Positions 10,843 to 21,281 of a DNA stretch of 64,000 bases are shown here, piece after piece. The translations under genes were made by a program, and so were the position numbers. Source of the stretch: Lolium rigidum (lineage: Eukaryota; Streptophyta; Magnoliopsida; Poales; Poaceae). Position 1 is the stretch's first letter. Every line of letters starts with the position of its first letter. The notes below the pieces were generated by a model. It searched no databases and was not told the origin of the DNA. It saw nothing but the letters and a program-made list of their open reading frames with translations. The stretch lies in contig NC_061513.1 in NCBI RefSeq assembly GCF_022539505.1, positions 185,326,180 to 185,390,179 on the forward strand, in the 5' to 3' direction.

Positions 10843-11538
10843 TCACTTCCTATGAAAAGGAATCTTGTAAGGAAACAAGTACTGAAAGCACATAGCAACA
10901 AGCATAAAAAGGCAACACAAGTTCAACTTCAAGATTCTCAACATAAAGAGGGGAAACTTAATATTATTAAGATGCATATAACCATGTTTCCCTCTCTCAT
11001 AATAACTTTCAGTAGCATCATTAACAAACTGAACAATATAACGATCACATGAAACATTCTTATCATGAGCTACATGCATAAAATTATTACTCTCCACATA
11101 AGCATAGTCATTACTATTAATTGTAGTGGGAGCAAATTCAATAAGATAGCTATCATTATTATTCTCATCACCATAATCATCATATATAGGAGGCATATTG
11201 TAATCATAATTAATTTCCTCCTCAATAGTAGGTGGACTGAAAATATCATATTCATCATTGTAATCATCATAAATGGGAGGCAAAGTGTCATCAAAGAAAA
11301 TTTTCTCCTCAAAACTTGGGGGACTAAAAATATCATTTTCATCAAAACCGACCTCCCCAAGCATAAATTCTTCCATAGCATTAGCAATAATAGTGTTCAA
11401 AGAGTTCATGCTAATAACATTGCTACAACTATTTTGCAAACAAAGTTCCATGGGTTTTTTAATTCTCTCTTCAAACACCTCATGTCCTAACTCAAGATAA
11501 ATACTATAAAGATCTCTAATATTTTTGTTGTTTTCCAT
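10843..11538 (-). CDS. Acidic protein of element A with C-terminal hydrophobic segment (231 aa)
   Basis: This is the only ORF of element A, starting about 145 bases after the PBS. It begins MENNKNIRDLY. Residues ~60-130 contain acidic, Tyr/Pro-rich repeats (FDDTLPPIYDDYND and a second copy MPPIYDDYGDENNND). Residues ~150-190 (YAYVESNNFMHVAHDKNV, YERGKHGYMHLNN) are nearly identical to the element B protein at 30741-31499. A hydrophobic stretch near residues 194-222 (FPLFMLRILKL...) could span a membrane. The ORF stops after PFHRK where the B copy has Trp (TGG against TGA), so this copy is shortened by a nonsense change. It has no gag or pol motif. The function is unknown; an env-like origin is possible but unproven. 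Confidence 0.6.
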   Translation of the reverse strand: MENNKNIRDLYSIYLELGHEVFEERIKKPMELCLQNSCSNVISMNSLNTIIANAMEEFMLGEVGFDENDIFSPPSFEEKIFFDDTLPPIYDDYNDEYDIFSPPTIEEEINYDYNMPPIYDDYGDENNNDSYLIEFAPTTINSNDYAYVESNNFMHVAHDKNVSCDRYIVQFVNDATESYYERGKHGYMHLNNIKFPLFMLRILKLNLCCLFMLVAMCFQYLFPYKIPFHRK

Positions 11539-11683
11539 TAAGCCTAACTAGTGAAAATAAAAACAAGAAACAAAAAGATATAATTGCAGAATCTAAAGGA
11601 GATACCTTCGAGCACTCACACACCGGCAATAGTGCTAGGAAATAGCTTAGTAGTCGGAGGATGTGAATACCTTTTACCTTACC

Positions 11684-11701
11684 TCCCCGGCAACGGCGCC
11701 G
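11684..11701 (-). other. PBS of element A (tRNA-Asp)
   Basis: On the minus strand the 18 bases read CGGCGCCGTTGCCGGGGA, matching the complement of the tRNA-Asp 3' end at all but the first base. It lies 11 bases from the 5' LTR end. Confidence 0.85.
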
Positions 11702-11712
11702 TGAAAATAGCT

Positions 11713-13192
11713 TGATGTCTACGCACGCTTATATTCCCGTAGACAGTGTTGGGCCTCCAAGAGCGAGAGGTTTGTAGAACAGTAGCAAGTTTCCCTTAAG
11801 TGAATCACCCAAGGTTTATCGAACTCGGGGAGGTAGAGGTCAAAGATATTCCTCTCAAGCAACCCTGCAATTAAGATACAAGAAGTCTCTTGTGTCCCCA
11901 ACACACCTAATACACTTGTCAGATGTATAGGTGCACTAGTTCGGCGAAGAGATAGTAAAACGCAGGTGGTATAGATGGTAGTAAACGGTAATTGCAATCT
12001 GAAGTAAATATTGCAGGAAGTAAAGATGCAATAAAACAGTAAATAAGCGATGTTTGCAGTATTTGGAAACAAGACCTAGGGATCATACTTTCACTAGTGG
12101 ACACTCTCAACAATGATCACATAATAAATAAATAACTTCTCCTCACTTGTGCTACTTTCAAACACTCTCTTGTTGGATAACAAACACCATTCATTGTGTA
12201 GGGCTACAAGAGCACACCTCAAGCCGGAGTAAACAAGCTCCACAACATCCGGAGTTCATATTAAAGTAACCTCTAGAGTGCATAATAGACCGTTGCAATT
12301 TAGACCGAGTACTAACATAGCATACACACTGTCACCAATAGCTATGAAAGGGGGAATAGATCACATCAATACTATCATAGTAATAGTTAACTTCATAATC
12401 TACAAGAGATTACAATCATAACCTACGCCAAGTACTACATGATGCACACACTCGTCACCTTTACATCATGGAGGAGGAATAGACTACTTTAATAACATCA
12501 CTAGAGTAGCACATAGATTAATAGTGATACAAAGCTCATGATCACATAAAGATCACACCATGGGAGAGAGAGATGAACCACATAGCTACCGGTAGAGCCC
12601 TCAGCCTCGGGGGAGAACTACTCCCTCCTCATCATGGGAGACAGCAGCGGCAATGAAGATGGCGGTGGTGTCGATGGAGATGGATTCCGGGGGCAATTCC
12701 CCGTCCCGGCAGCGTGCCGGAACAGAGACTTATGTCCCCCAAAACTTGTCTTTGCGATGGCGGCGCCTACGGAACTCTTCGTGGAATATGACTGGATGAT
12801 TTAGGGTTTTCGCGACGGTGAGGATATATAGGCGTAAGGGCGGCCTCGGAGGGGTCCCGAGGGATCCACACCATAGGGGGCGCCCCCCCATGGTCGCACC
12901 GCCATGTGGGGTGGGCCCCCTGGGCCCCCTCTGGCCCCTCTCTGGCTCCCTGTGTCCGTCTCGGCAAAATAAGAGGTATGACTTTTGTTTCGTCCAATTC
13001 CGAGAATATTTCATGTGTAAGATTTCTGGAACCAAAAACAGCAGAAAACAGGAACTGGCACTTCGGCATCTTGTTAATAGGTTAGTTCCGGAAAATGCAT
13101 CAAAACATTATAAAGTATGAACAAAACATGTAGGTATTGTCATAAAACTAGCATGGAACATAAGAAATTATAGATACGTTGGAGACGTATCA
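11713..13192 (-). repeat. Element A 5' LTR
   Basis: This 1480-base LTR is homologous end to end with 1651-3132. Transcription would run leftwards from the TATA box at 12825-12830. The outer end CGTATCA meets the ATCCA duplication. Confidence 0.92.
12825..12830 (-). promoter_or_regulatory. TATA box of element A 5' LTR
   Basis: TATATA at the position equivalent to 2761-2766, between a GC-rich upstream block and the cgcgaaaaccc downstream motif. Confidence 0.5.
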
Positions 13193-13197
13193 ATCCA
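13193..13197. other. Target-site duplication ATCCA, right copy (element A)
   Basis: Matches 1646-1650 exactly. Confidence 0.9.
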
Positions 13198-13766
13198 TCA
13201 GCGTCACACCGAAGGAGATCCATCACCATAGTTCATCCATTCCATCTATCATCTCATCCATAGCCATCACCATTGTAATAGAGATCTCCTTGAGAATTGG
13301 TGACCATTGTAAGAATATTGTGATTTCAATCTAAGCATTTTGCACAATGATTTCTATCTTTATATTTGATCTTGATATTATGTGTGACTAGTCCTCACGA
13401 GCTGAGGGTTGGGGTGAATCCTCGCAGCGTTCATGTGCATCCAATGTTATGTTATGTGTAAGGATAGAATATGAGTTTTACAATCTTGTATCCTTGTCTA
13501 TTTACCCATATCATTCGAGTCGATCAAGGGAAGAGGTGTGATGAGTGGATAACGACGTGATACCGCGAAACCTCAGTGACAGAAAGGGGAAAGTAGCGGT
13601 ACATGTTTAGTGATTTATTAAGGATCATAGCACAATCATCTAGCTTAAGGATTTGGTATGTATTTACTTAAAAACTATTATTACTTGCAGCTGTAAGGAC
13701 AAATGGTTGGACCATTAGGCTCTTGTCACCTCTGACTTTAGGGGCAAGAGTATTTATGGATGTGCT
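13198..13766 (+). repeat. 5' LTR of element E, part 2 of 3
   Basis: This part continues the LTR from 1650 after element A and is then cut by element G, which duplicated GTGCT (13762-13766 and 26539-26543). It contains no ORF of note. Confidence 0.65.
13762..13766. other. Target-site duplication GTGCT, left copy (element G)
   Basis: GTGCT precedes TGTCAACACC at 13767 and follows GTGTTACA at 26538. Confidence 0.92.
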
Positions 13767-16700
13767 TGTCAACACCCGGATTTTTAAGTCCAGATGCCTG
13801 TTATGCCATACATCGCAATCCCAGGAATATTGTTGTTGCGAGACATAACAGTTGAATATCATAAGTCATCGTTCATTACATATCATAGTCGTCTTACAAA
13901 TAGATCACATGACCCAATATTACAATAATAGTTGAACTATTGTTTCAACACACATCACAAATACATAGCGGAAGCGTAAAGATAAGGGACTCTCTAGTCC
14001 ACAGGCCAACGCTTGACGTCAGGAGTAGTCCTAGTTGTCGTAGACGTCCTGCTGTCCATCCTCTTCATACTGTTGTTCCTCTTCATAGTCTGGCCATTTG
14101 AATAGCCAGGGACAAAGCCGTGAGTACTTTAATGTACTCGCAAACTAATACTAAGGTAAGTACTATCAATTCTATTAAAGGGGTGCTAAGCTCTAGTTTC
14201 TTTTGCATAAAGCCAATTTTAGTTCACAAGTATTTGAAATACAGGCTTTTCAGGTGCTAGCTAACTCAAGTGGGAACATTAGTGTCATTCCCACAACTCA
14301 ATTGTGTTTCAAGTCAAAGTCGCCATTTCAAGTTCAAATCACAAGTCACCCTTTACATGTCACATTTTTGAAAATGGTCTGATGACGGAACAGTATGGCC
14401 TTTCCAACCGTCCATAACCGTGGACGCGGCTATTCGAATAGTTCTACACTCCGCAGAGGTCGTACACTTGTGCCACAACATTTGCAATAATCCGTCAGGG
14501 TTAACTGGCCCTGATTTATCACACTCCGTGCGCGGACTACCAACCATAACCTTTCACTTACATACCCTAGTATAGGCATCTCTCCCCATGAGCTTGGCCT
14601 CCCGGTGAAGACAAACTGTCGGCTCGGGAACCGCACGAGGCTTGGGCCGGACTTTCACCTCATATTCACGTCATATCACATCATTGCATATTTCTTTGGA
14701 GGCAGCCCTTGGCATAACCCCGATGACGCTTGTTTAGAGCGAACCCATACTAAGATACATAAACTTCCAGTTAAGCCCTTACCCATAATCAGGTATTGTG
14801 GGGGTACTTGCAAAATTGGAATGGTATCGCATCCGAACCCAACCATCAGTTTTTGTAAAGTTGACCATGTCATTCACAAGTCACATTCACCTTCAAAATC
14901 TTTCAATAGAATGACTCAGCATTCCAAGGTTTTCGAGTTCATTTCAAACTCACAAGTTCCCATCTAGAGTAGTCAATTTTAATTTAGCACTAGCATCTAA
15001 GTATGGGGGGTACTAAGTAATTTGCTTTGCTTCTAGGCTAACATTGATACTCTTGTACTAACCCAATACTAACCAAGTGAATCATGAATCAAAAAAGGTA
15101 GTTTGATAAACAAAACTTAAAAACTTGTAAAGTAAAAACTTGGGATAGGATCATTAAACATAAAGTATGAGGTAGTGGTGCCTTGCTCTATTAGAGCTTT
15201 GCACTTGGGTAACTTGCGAGAATATTAGCTTGCATAGGTGTTAGCTTGCCTTGGTTGTTGAGGTGGTCAAAGTGATCTTCTTCTCCTTCCTCTTCGTAGA
15301 AGACCTCCTCCTCCGATAGTCTCTGGTACTAGCGTCTAAAATACGAATACGAGGATACAATCACCAAGCTAATTCAATGGCTATCACACATATTCACACA
15401 AGCTACTCTAAGCACACAATTAATATAATTAGGGTGCATTGGTGGTGTTGCTTGAGGACAAATAATTTCCTCTCATTATATATGTAAATGATAGTTTCCA
15501 TATGGTTCTTGAGAAATAATTTCCTCTCATTGAAATCTTCTTAAGATTTAATTTCTCAAACAATCACACATGAATTCATGTTGACCTAAGTCAACCATTC
15601 ATCATCATCATTTGAGAAAATGATTTAAATGAGGTAGAGTACCTCATACTATTTAACAATGCTGATTATGATTTAACTTCACCAAGTATTTCATGTAAGA
15701 GTATTTGACCAGGGGTCAATACTTCATATGAAAGTATTTGGGACAAGATTTAAATGAAGTGAAACACTTCATACAATTTACACAACTTAAACTAGCCTCA
15801 CACATTACTATGGAGTGGGTAGATGTGTTTTTTTCTTATTTAAGGAAACTAAGTTCCTCTCCTGCTAATTAAGGTGTTACTTTTAATTACTTAGAGAAAT
15901 AATTTCCTTTCATTATCTTATTAAGATTTAATTTATCTCATGAATAATATATGACCTAGGTTGACTAAGTCAACCTCTTCATACTCATCATTTAAGAAAA
16001 TGATTTAAAGGAGGTAAAGCACCTCATACAATTTAATCCTAATATGGTAAAGATTTAATATCATCAACAATTCATATGAGACTTAAATGACCAGAGTCTC
16101 TACCTCATTTTGAATTGTTCATGACAAGTTTTAAGTGAGAGAAAAACTCCCCTATGATTTATTAATAGTTTTGGACAATATCTTTGACTAGAAATAGCCA
16201 TATAGTCCTTTAATTATTCTAGGCCATAATCATTCAAGGTAAGCATGGCATGTTTTTGCAGAAACAATTAGTACAAGTGAAATGTGAATTATAGCAATTT
16301 GATTTACTTCAAAATTCAAATTGGTTGATTTTTAAGATTTATTTGAAGTCCCAAAAGTCCCTGACTTGTTATTTTTGTCACTGTAATTCTACAACAGATC
16401 TCACAGTGAGACCAGTGTCATGTTGTAGATCTTTTCAGTAGCTTTCTAACAACCTCAAGTTTGTTAAATTTGGCCAAGCCAAACAGATTCTATGGATTTT
16501 CAAAGTTGGGGCCTGTATTGAAATTGAGTTGAATTTAATTAAACAAGATTTGAATAAAAGGGCCGGCGGGAAACTGAGTTGGGCCGAATTGAATTAAAAC
16601 GGCCCACGTCCAGCCCACCACGGTCCACAGACGCGTGGGCTGCCTGACAGCGCGGGTCCCGCCTGTCAGCGGCTCACTAACCCCGAATCGGTACGGGGGA

Positions 16701-19026
16701 GGGATGGCCGTTTGATTACAACGCGATCGTGCGGCGCACGATCGTCGTCTCCTCCGACGAGAGGGCTTACTGGCGCGGCGAGGCACGGGGGTCGACGGCG
16801 AGCAGGGACTCCGGCGAGGGCGGCGTTGACGCGAGGCGAGGTTGTCGTCGACGGCGAGTGCGCTGGTACCGGTGGCGAGGCTGGAGGTGGCCTGAATCGA
16901 CGCCGGCGAGATGAGGTACTGGCGGGCTCCGGCGGCTAAATTGGGGAGCTCCGGTGATGAATCGAGAAGGGAAAGTGGTCGAGGAGGGTGAGGGAAGAGT
17001 GGGGATGCTGCTGGTGTGCTTGGATGGCTGAGGGGAGCTCGGTATTTATAGAGGGGCGAATGGCCGTGGGGCGCGGGCGAGGTCAACGGCGAGGTCGTCG
17101 TTCCAGGGCGACGAAGGAGCGAGGAAGGTGCGCAGGAGGTAGGCGACGTCACGGCGGTCCTTGGGGCCTTAATGGCACGATACGGCGAGGCGTACGACGG
17201 TCGGGCGATGGCGCGTACTAGCGCGGATGCGGCGGGATTGTGTCGTCGTCTCCGGCGGCGGCGGGCACGGGTAGGTGACGTGAGCTTGTCCGGCGTGCTC
17301 TACGGGGCGTGGCGAGTACCCTGGCGAGCGGAGGCGGTCGGGGTACGGCAGGGTACGGCGGTGCGACGCGTGGCCGGTGACGTCCGCGACGTGTACTGGC
17401 GCGACGTCATCGGCATCCTGGGCGATTCTGGGCGCGCGATTTCCGGCGACTTTCGACGTTGTCCGTGGCAATGGAGATGCTAGGCGTGGCCAGGGAGGTG
17501 AGGTGGTGCGTTTGGACACGGTGGTCGTGGCCAGAGAAGAAGAAAAGGAGGGGTGGCTCGACATGGTGTCCATGGCCGGCATGGCCATGTCCATGCCATG
17601 CTAGGCTTGCTCTCCTAGGGTTCCTATGTTGCATTTTAGGGAGAGAGGGAACTAGGGGGCCAAATGAAGTGATTTGGGGCGAGTAGGGTTTTAGTAGATC
17701 ACTAGTTCAATTAGTGTTTGCTTTATTCCATAATTGCTTATTTCAATTTCTTGCAATTTTTGATGGAATTCATATGGTTGGAAAATTTGGAAAGGGTTTA
17801 ATTGGTTGAGTTGTAATTGACCAGAGACAACTAGAGGTGGTGATGGAATTTTCAAAGTCAAAGATTGGCAAAAATGCTAAGTGTGAGATTGTTCCAAATA
17901 TTAAAAAGTCCTAACTTTGCATGAGCATAGATTTTTATCCAAAGTGAATTTGGCATGGTTGTCTTTACAAAAGTTGTTCATCTTGATGTCCTCTTGGATG
18001 ACATGCCAAGATTTGAGAAAGTTTAGTTTGAAAATATTGAATTGCGAGAGGCTCAAAGTAGTGACCAGAATATAATTGGCGGAATTGACCATCATCATAT
18101 GTGAGCACAATTTGAGTTGGATACCATTTTATTTGTGTTTCTTTGATTCCAAAAGTTGTAGTAAGTGTTTAGTAACATAATACAACTAATGGTGATGGCC
18201 AAATTGGTCTAGGTCAAAGATTTGGAAAAATGGCATAAACCATATGTGAGGGTTTTGTGATTTTCTAACTTTTATTCTTTTATTTTTATTTGCTTCATTT
18301 TGAACAGAGTGAGGTTTATTTGAGGTTAGATTGAGGGGGGTCAAAGGTTCAAACCATTTTAGGGCAATGGGAGTGCCTAGGTCAAATTTTAATATTTTGG
18401 CTAAGTGCCACATATGCCTCTATGCATATGTTTGATTTTACTTTGTTTATCACTTGAATTGGTTGGTAAGTACTTGGTTGAGTGTGTTGATGCATTTCAA
18501 AACATATACCAAGTTCAACACTCAAAGTTGGAGCATTTGCAAAAAGTAGCCATAGGCTTGCATATGCCTTTTTCTTATTTAAGATCACCTCTTTTTATTT
18601 GGTTTTTCAAAGATGAGTGACAAGATGGATGAGGTTTAGGGTTTAGTGGGGTTTACCATGGTTCACCACTATTTAGCAAAAATATTAAAGGTAGGGTTCA
18701 AGATTTTACCTATTAGGGCTATATGCCTATATATGTCTTTTTGATTTCTCAAAACAGATCCAAATGATTTTTGAGAAGGTTAGGGTTTTAGGGTTTTTCT
18801 TATTTGATTTCTTTCTCTTTTATTTTATTTGGTTGGTGATCTTCAATTGATCACTTTAGGGTTTTAGGGTTTAGCACATATGCATATTAACACTCATCAT
18901 GGAAAAACACAAATACTAGGTATGAGCACTATGCATAGCACCCAATGTAAGAAAAGTTTTTGTTGGTTCTCATTTTTGGAAAAATGAAATTCATGTTCTC
19001 TTTGTTTTGAAATTTGGGGTGTTACA
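13767..19026 (-). repeat. Element G 3' LTR (5260 bp)
   Basis: The LTR runs from tgtcaacacccgg to ggggtgttaca. On its own strand it starts TGTAACACCCC and ends GGGTGTTGACA. An AT-rich body flanks a GC-rich block at 16560-17640, which holds the TATA box. Long open frames in the GC-rich block have no domains and are read as compositional artefacts. Confidence 0.93.
17043..17051 (-). promoter_or_regulatory. TATA box in element G 3' LTR
   Basis: Minus-strand CTATAAATA lies at the downstream side of the GC-rich block, the classical plant core promoter form. Confidence 0.6.
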
Positions 19027-19040
19027 AACCCTTCCCCCTT
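19027..19040 (-). other. Polypurine tract of element G
   Basis: Minus-strand AAGGGGGAAGGGTT directly precedes TGTAACACCCC of the 3' LTR. Confidence 0.85.
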
Positions 19041-19045
19041 AAACA

Positions 19046-19062
19046 AATCTCGTCCCGAGATT
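19046..19062. other. Conserved 17-base inverted repeat next to the PPT
   Basis: AATCTCGTCCCGAGATT has perfect 7-base arms around TCC. The same 17 bases occur next to the PPT of element F at 42946-42962. A conserved cis element for reverse transcription or 3' end formation is possible. Confidence 0.7.
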
Positions 19063-19104
19063 TTAAGAAAAGTTAGGTTCCTAAGATAGATTGGGCGATA
19101 TGAT

Positions 19105-20289
19105 TTAACAGAAAGACATACTTGGCATGGCCTGAGGTGCTTCCGGTGCTTCTGCTGCATTCATGTGGTAGAGGCGACCTCCGCGGTTGTTCGGGATGTT
19201 GGGGGCGAACTTCTTGCCGGTGGAGACTCGGCGCTGCTGCTGAGCTGGTGCAGAGGTGTTGCCAGCGAGCTTGGCCAGCCTTTTGGGGCACTCATCGGAG
19301 TAGTGTCCCACTATGCCGCATTCATAACAGGTGATAGTGGCCTTGTCCTTGGGAGTGACGGGAATAGCATTGCTTTCGGTCCTCGGGGCTGTGTTGGAGT
19401 TATTGGGGTTATTGTTGGTGCGATTGTGGTTGTTGTTGCCTCCGGGCTTCGGGGGTCCTCCATGGGTATGGGTGTAGTTTGGGCGGTAAGTCTGGGCAGT
19501 GGGCTTGTTGTATTTTGGAGTAAATCCTCCAGATGAGTTGTTGCGGTACTTCTGGGTATTGCTGGACCCATGCTGGTTCATCATCCGGCGTTTGCGGTTC
19601 TCGTTGGCTTGGTGAAGCTTCCCTTCCATCTGGATGGCGGAGTCCACCAGAGCTTCTAGGTCAGCAAAGGGAATGTTGACCAGTACGGTCTGCATCTCGT
19701 CATGGAGTCCGTTCAGAAATCTTTCTTTCCTTTTCTCATTTGTATCGGTCTCATCCGGGGCGTACCTTGACAGAGTAAGAAATCTGTCGCGGTATTCTAC
19801 CACAGACATTCTGCCTTGCTTGAGTTCGCGGAACTCGTCTCTCATCTTCTTGATCAGTCCTTGGGGCACGTGATACTTGCTAAACTTCAGCTTGAAGTCT
19901 TCCCAGGTCATCATTTGTCGCGCATTCATTGCGCGGGCACTCGTCCACCAGGCTCGTGCAGGTCCTGACAGGTAGTGTGTGGCGAACAGTACTTTCTCTG
20001 CGGCTTCTACTCCCGCAACTTCCAGGTTATTCTCCATGGTCTGTAGCCAGTCATCTGCATCGAGGGGCTCTTCGGTCTTGCTAAAAATGGGTGGGTTGGT
20101 GTTCTGAAAGTTCTTGAGCTTTGACCCTGGGTGATCATGGTTTCCATGGCCGTTGTTGTTCTGAGCAATCTGCTGCAGTGCAGCAATGTTGGCTTGGCGT
20201 TCAGCTCTCTCGGCTTCGCGGTCGGCCATCATCATCTCTAGCATCTGCATCATGGCGTCTTGGTTGGCGCTGCGGGTTGGTGGGGCCAT
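19105..20289 (-). CDS. gag: Gag polyprotein of element G (394 aa)
   Basis: This is an intact structural protein that would form the virus-like particle and package element RNA. The N-terminal ~45 residues are Met/Ala/Glu-rich and helical (MMQMLEMMMADREAERAE). Residues ~70-215 carry the retrotransposon gag domain: WLQTMENNLEVAG, then THYLSGPARAWWTS, WEDFKLKFSKYHVP, and MSVVEYRDRFLTLSRYAP. Residues ~235-310 are Asn/Gly/Pro-rich. A CCHC zinc knuckle, CYECGIVGHYSDEC, occupies residues 321-334 for RNA binding. The frame then runs 60 residues to a stop 78 bases before the 3' LTR, and no protease motif follows. It lies downstream of ORF0 (20575-21047) in the same orientation. The uninterrupted frame suggests recent or ongoing selection on gag. 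Confidence 0.95.
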   Translation of the reverse strand: MAPPTRSANQDAMMQMLEMMMADREAERAERQANIAALQQIAQNNNGHGNHDHPGSKLKNFQNTNPPIFSKTEEPLDADDWLQTMENNLEVAGVEAAEKVLFATHYLSGPARAWWTSARAMNARQMMTWEDFKLKFSKYHVPQGLIKKMRDEFRELKQGRMSVVEYRDRFLTLSRYAPDETDTNEKRKERFLNGLHDEMQTVLVNIPFADLEALVDSAIQMEGKLHQANENRKRRMMNQHGSSNTQKYRNNSSGGFTPKYNKPTAQTYRPNYTHTHGGPPKPGGNNNHNRTNNNPNNSNTAPRTESNAIPVTPKDKATITCYECGIVGHYSDECPKRLAKLAGNTSAPAQQQRRVSTGKKFAPNIPNNRGGRLYHMNAAEAPEAPQAMPSMSFC

Positions 20290-20574
20290 CTGAAGATTTG
20301 AGGTAGATGATAAGATAAGAGGGAATTTTCTATGGTTTGTTTGAGTTAAAGTTCAAAAAGTTTCAAAGGTTCAAAACTTGAAAACTTGAGTAGTGTTGAA
20401 GGGGTAAAACCAACAACACTTTTTCATTCATACCAAACATCACACATTACAAATCTAACACACCGTTGGTTTAAAGAACCATTCATTCGCTCTACGATAC
20501 AAGGGGATCCTGATACAACTCACACCTACTTAAGTGCTGGAGTGATACTACTCTTCTGGGTGGATTCTTCGTCT
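20290..20574 (-). other. Spacer between ORF0 and gag in element G
   Basis: Non-coding in the element orientation. No regulatory motif was recognised. Confidence 0.5.
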
Positions 20575-21047
20575 TCACAGGTGATGTGCTTGGCGAGAGG
20601 CGAGGGCGTGGTCCAAATCCCGGCGGGTTTTGTACTGCCTGAAGTCCTGGTGTGCTACATAGGGGTTCATCCCCGTGTGCGGGGGTTTGGTCATCGGTCT
20701 TCCCATGGGATCATGTCTTGGGTAGTAGATGAAGCGAGTGTTCTTGATCTTGTTCTCATTTTGTCCGCACAGACGGGCAATGGCTTCTTGCATAGCACTG
20801 ACTAGTCCTTCCTTCCAAGTGTTTCCCGTTACAGAAAACCAGATGGTTTCCCATACCGGGCTCCAATCTTTCTTCGTAGATCAGTAGAAACTTCCCACCG
20901 AGGTGGTTCTCCGGAGTGGTTTTTGAGGGGTATTCCGAAGAACTCGGGATACGGGTGTCCTAGATATTCCACTAGTTGCTTCAAATCCTTTTCGAACTTT
21001 AGGTCTCCTCCGTGGCCAAGCTGATAGAACTCCCATTTGTACTCCAT
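20575..21047 (-). pseudogene. ORF0 of element G, small protein before gag, one frameshift
   Basis: The reading starts MEYKWEFYQLGHGG at 21047 and runs through LVEYLGHPYPEFFGIPL and EVSTDLRRKIGARYGKP. It then needs a one-base frame change near 20840 to continue WFSVTGNTWKEG, AMQEAIARLCGQNENK and FIYYPRHDPMGRP to a stop at 20575. The combined protein is about 157 residues. An alternating beta/alpha pattern with a final amphipathic helix is suggested, vaguely like double-stranded RNA-binding folds, but I cannot name a domain with confidence. It starts about 220 bases from the PBS, so it would be the first protein of the transcript. Good residue-level continuity across the shift argues it was once coding. 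Confidence 0.5.
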
Positions 21048-21264
21048 CTATGCACAAAGAGGATGAGTAAGTTAAAGAAGTAGTCCAGTGTGCAAAATTT
21101 TTGGTAGCCTTCCAAAGAAAAGTAGAGCATAGATTTCTCATTTTTTTTGAAAAAGATCTCAAGGGTAAGAGTGAGAATAAGTTTTCACAAATATTCACTT
21201 CTTTGGTTTTGAAACTAAGTTTTTCAGACGTCCATTCTAACTAGGGTCTCCTAAGGTCAAACAA

Positions 21265-21278
21265 TGGCTCTGATACCA
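21265..21278 (-). other. PBS of element G (initiator tRNA-Met)
   Basis: Minus-strand TGGTATCAGAGCCA matches the complement of the tRNA-iMet 3' end and lies three bases inside the 5' LTR boundary. Confidence 0.92.
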
Positions 21279-21281
21279 ACT

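Larger units (their letters stand above)
1651..13192 (-). mobile_element. Element A: non-autonomous Athila-type LTR retrotransposon
   Basis: This is a complete minus-strand insertion bounded by ATCCA duplications, with LTRs at 1651-3132 (3') and 11713-13192 (5'). The PBS matches tRNA-Asp at 17 of 18 positions and a polypurine tract (PPT) adjoins the 3' LTR. Its internal region, once the MULE at 5787-10762 is removed, is about 3.6 kb. It encodes only one acidic protein with a hydrophobic segment and no gag, protease, reverse transcriptase or integrase, so it must have been mobilised by another element. By eye about a dozen differences separate the first ~500 bases of the two LTRs, so it is not recent. 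It sits inside the LTR of element E. Confidence 0.9.

Noticed and set aside
16535..17594. Long open frames on both strands in the GC-rich part of the element G LTR (also 24049-25148)
   Set aside because: They occur in both LTR copies with frame-breaking differences, lack any domain and overlap on both strands. High GC lowers stop codon frequency.
20386..20805. Plus-strand 139-codon ORF opposite ORF0 of element G
   Set aside because: It is antisense to the element transcript with no motif. The minus-strand reading gives a more coherent protein.
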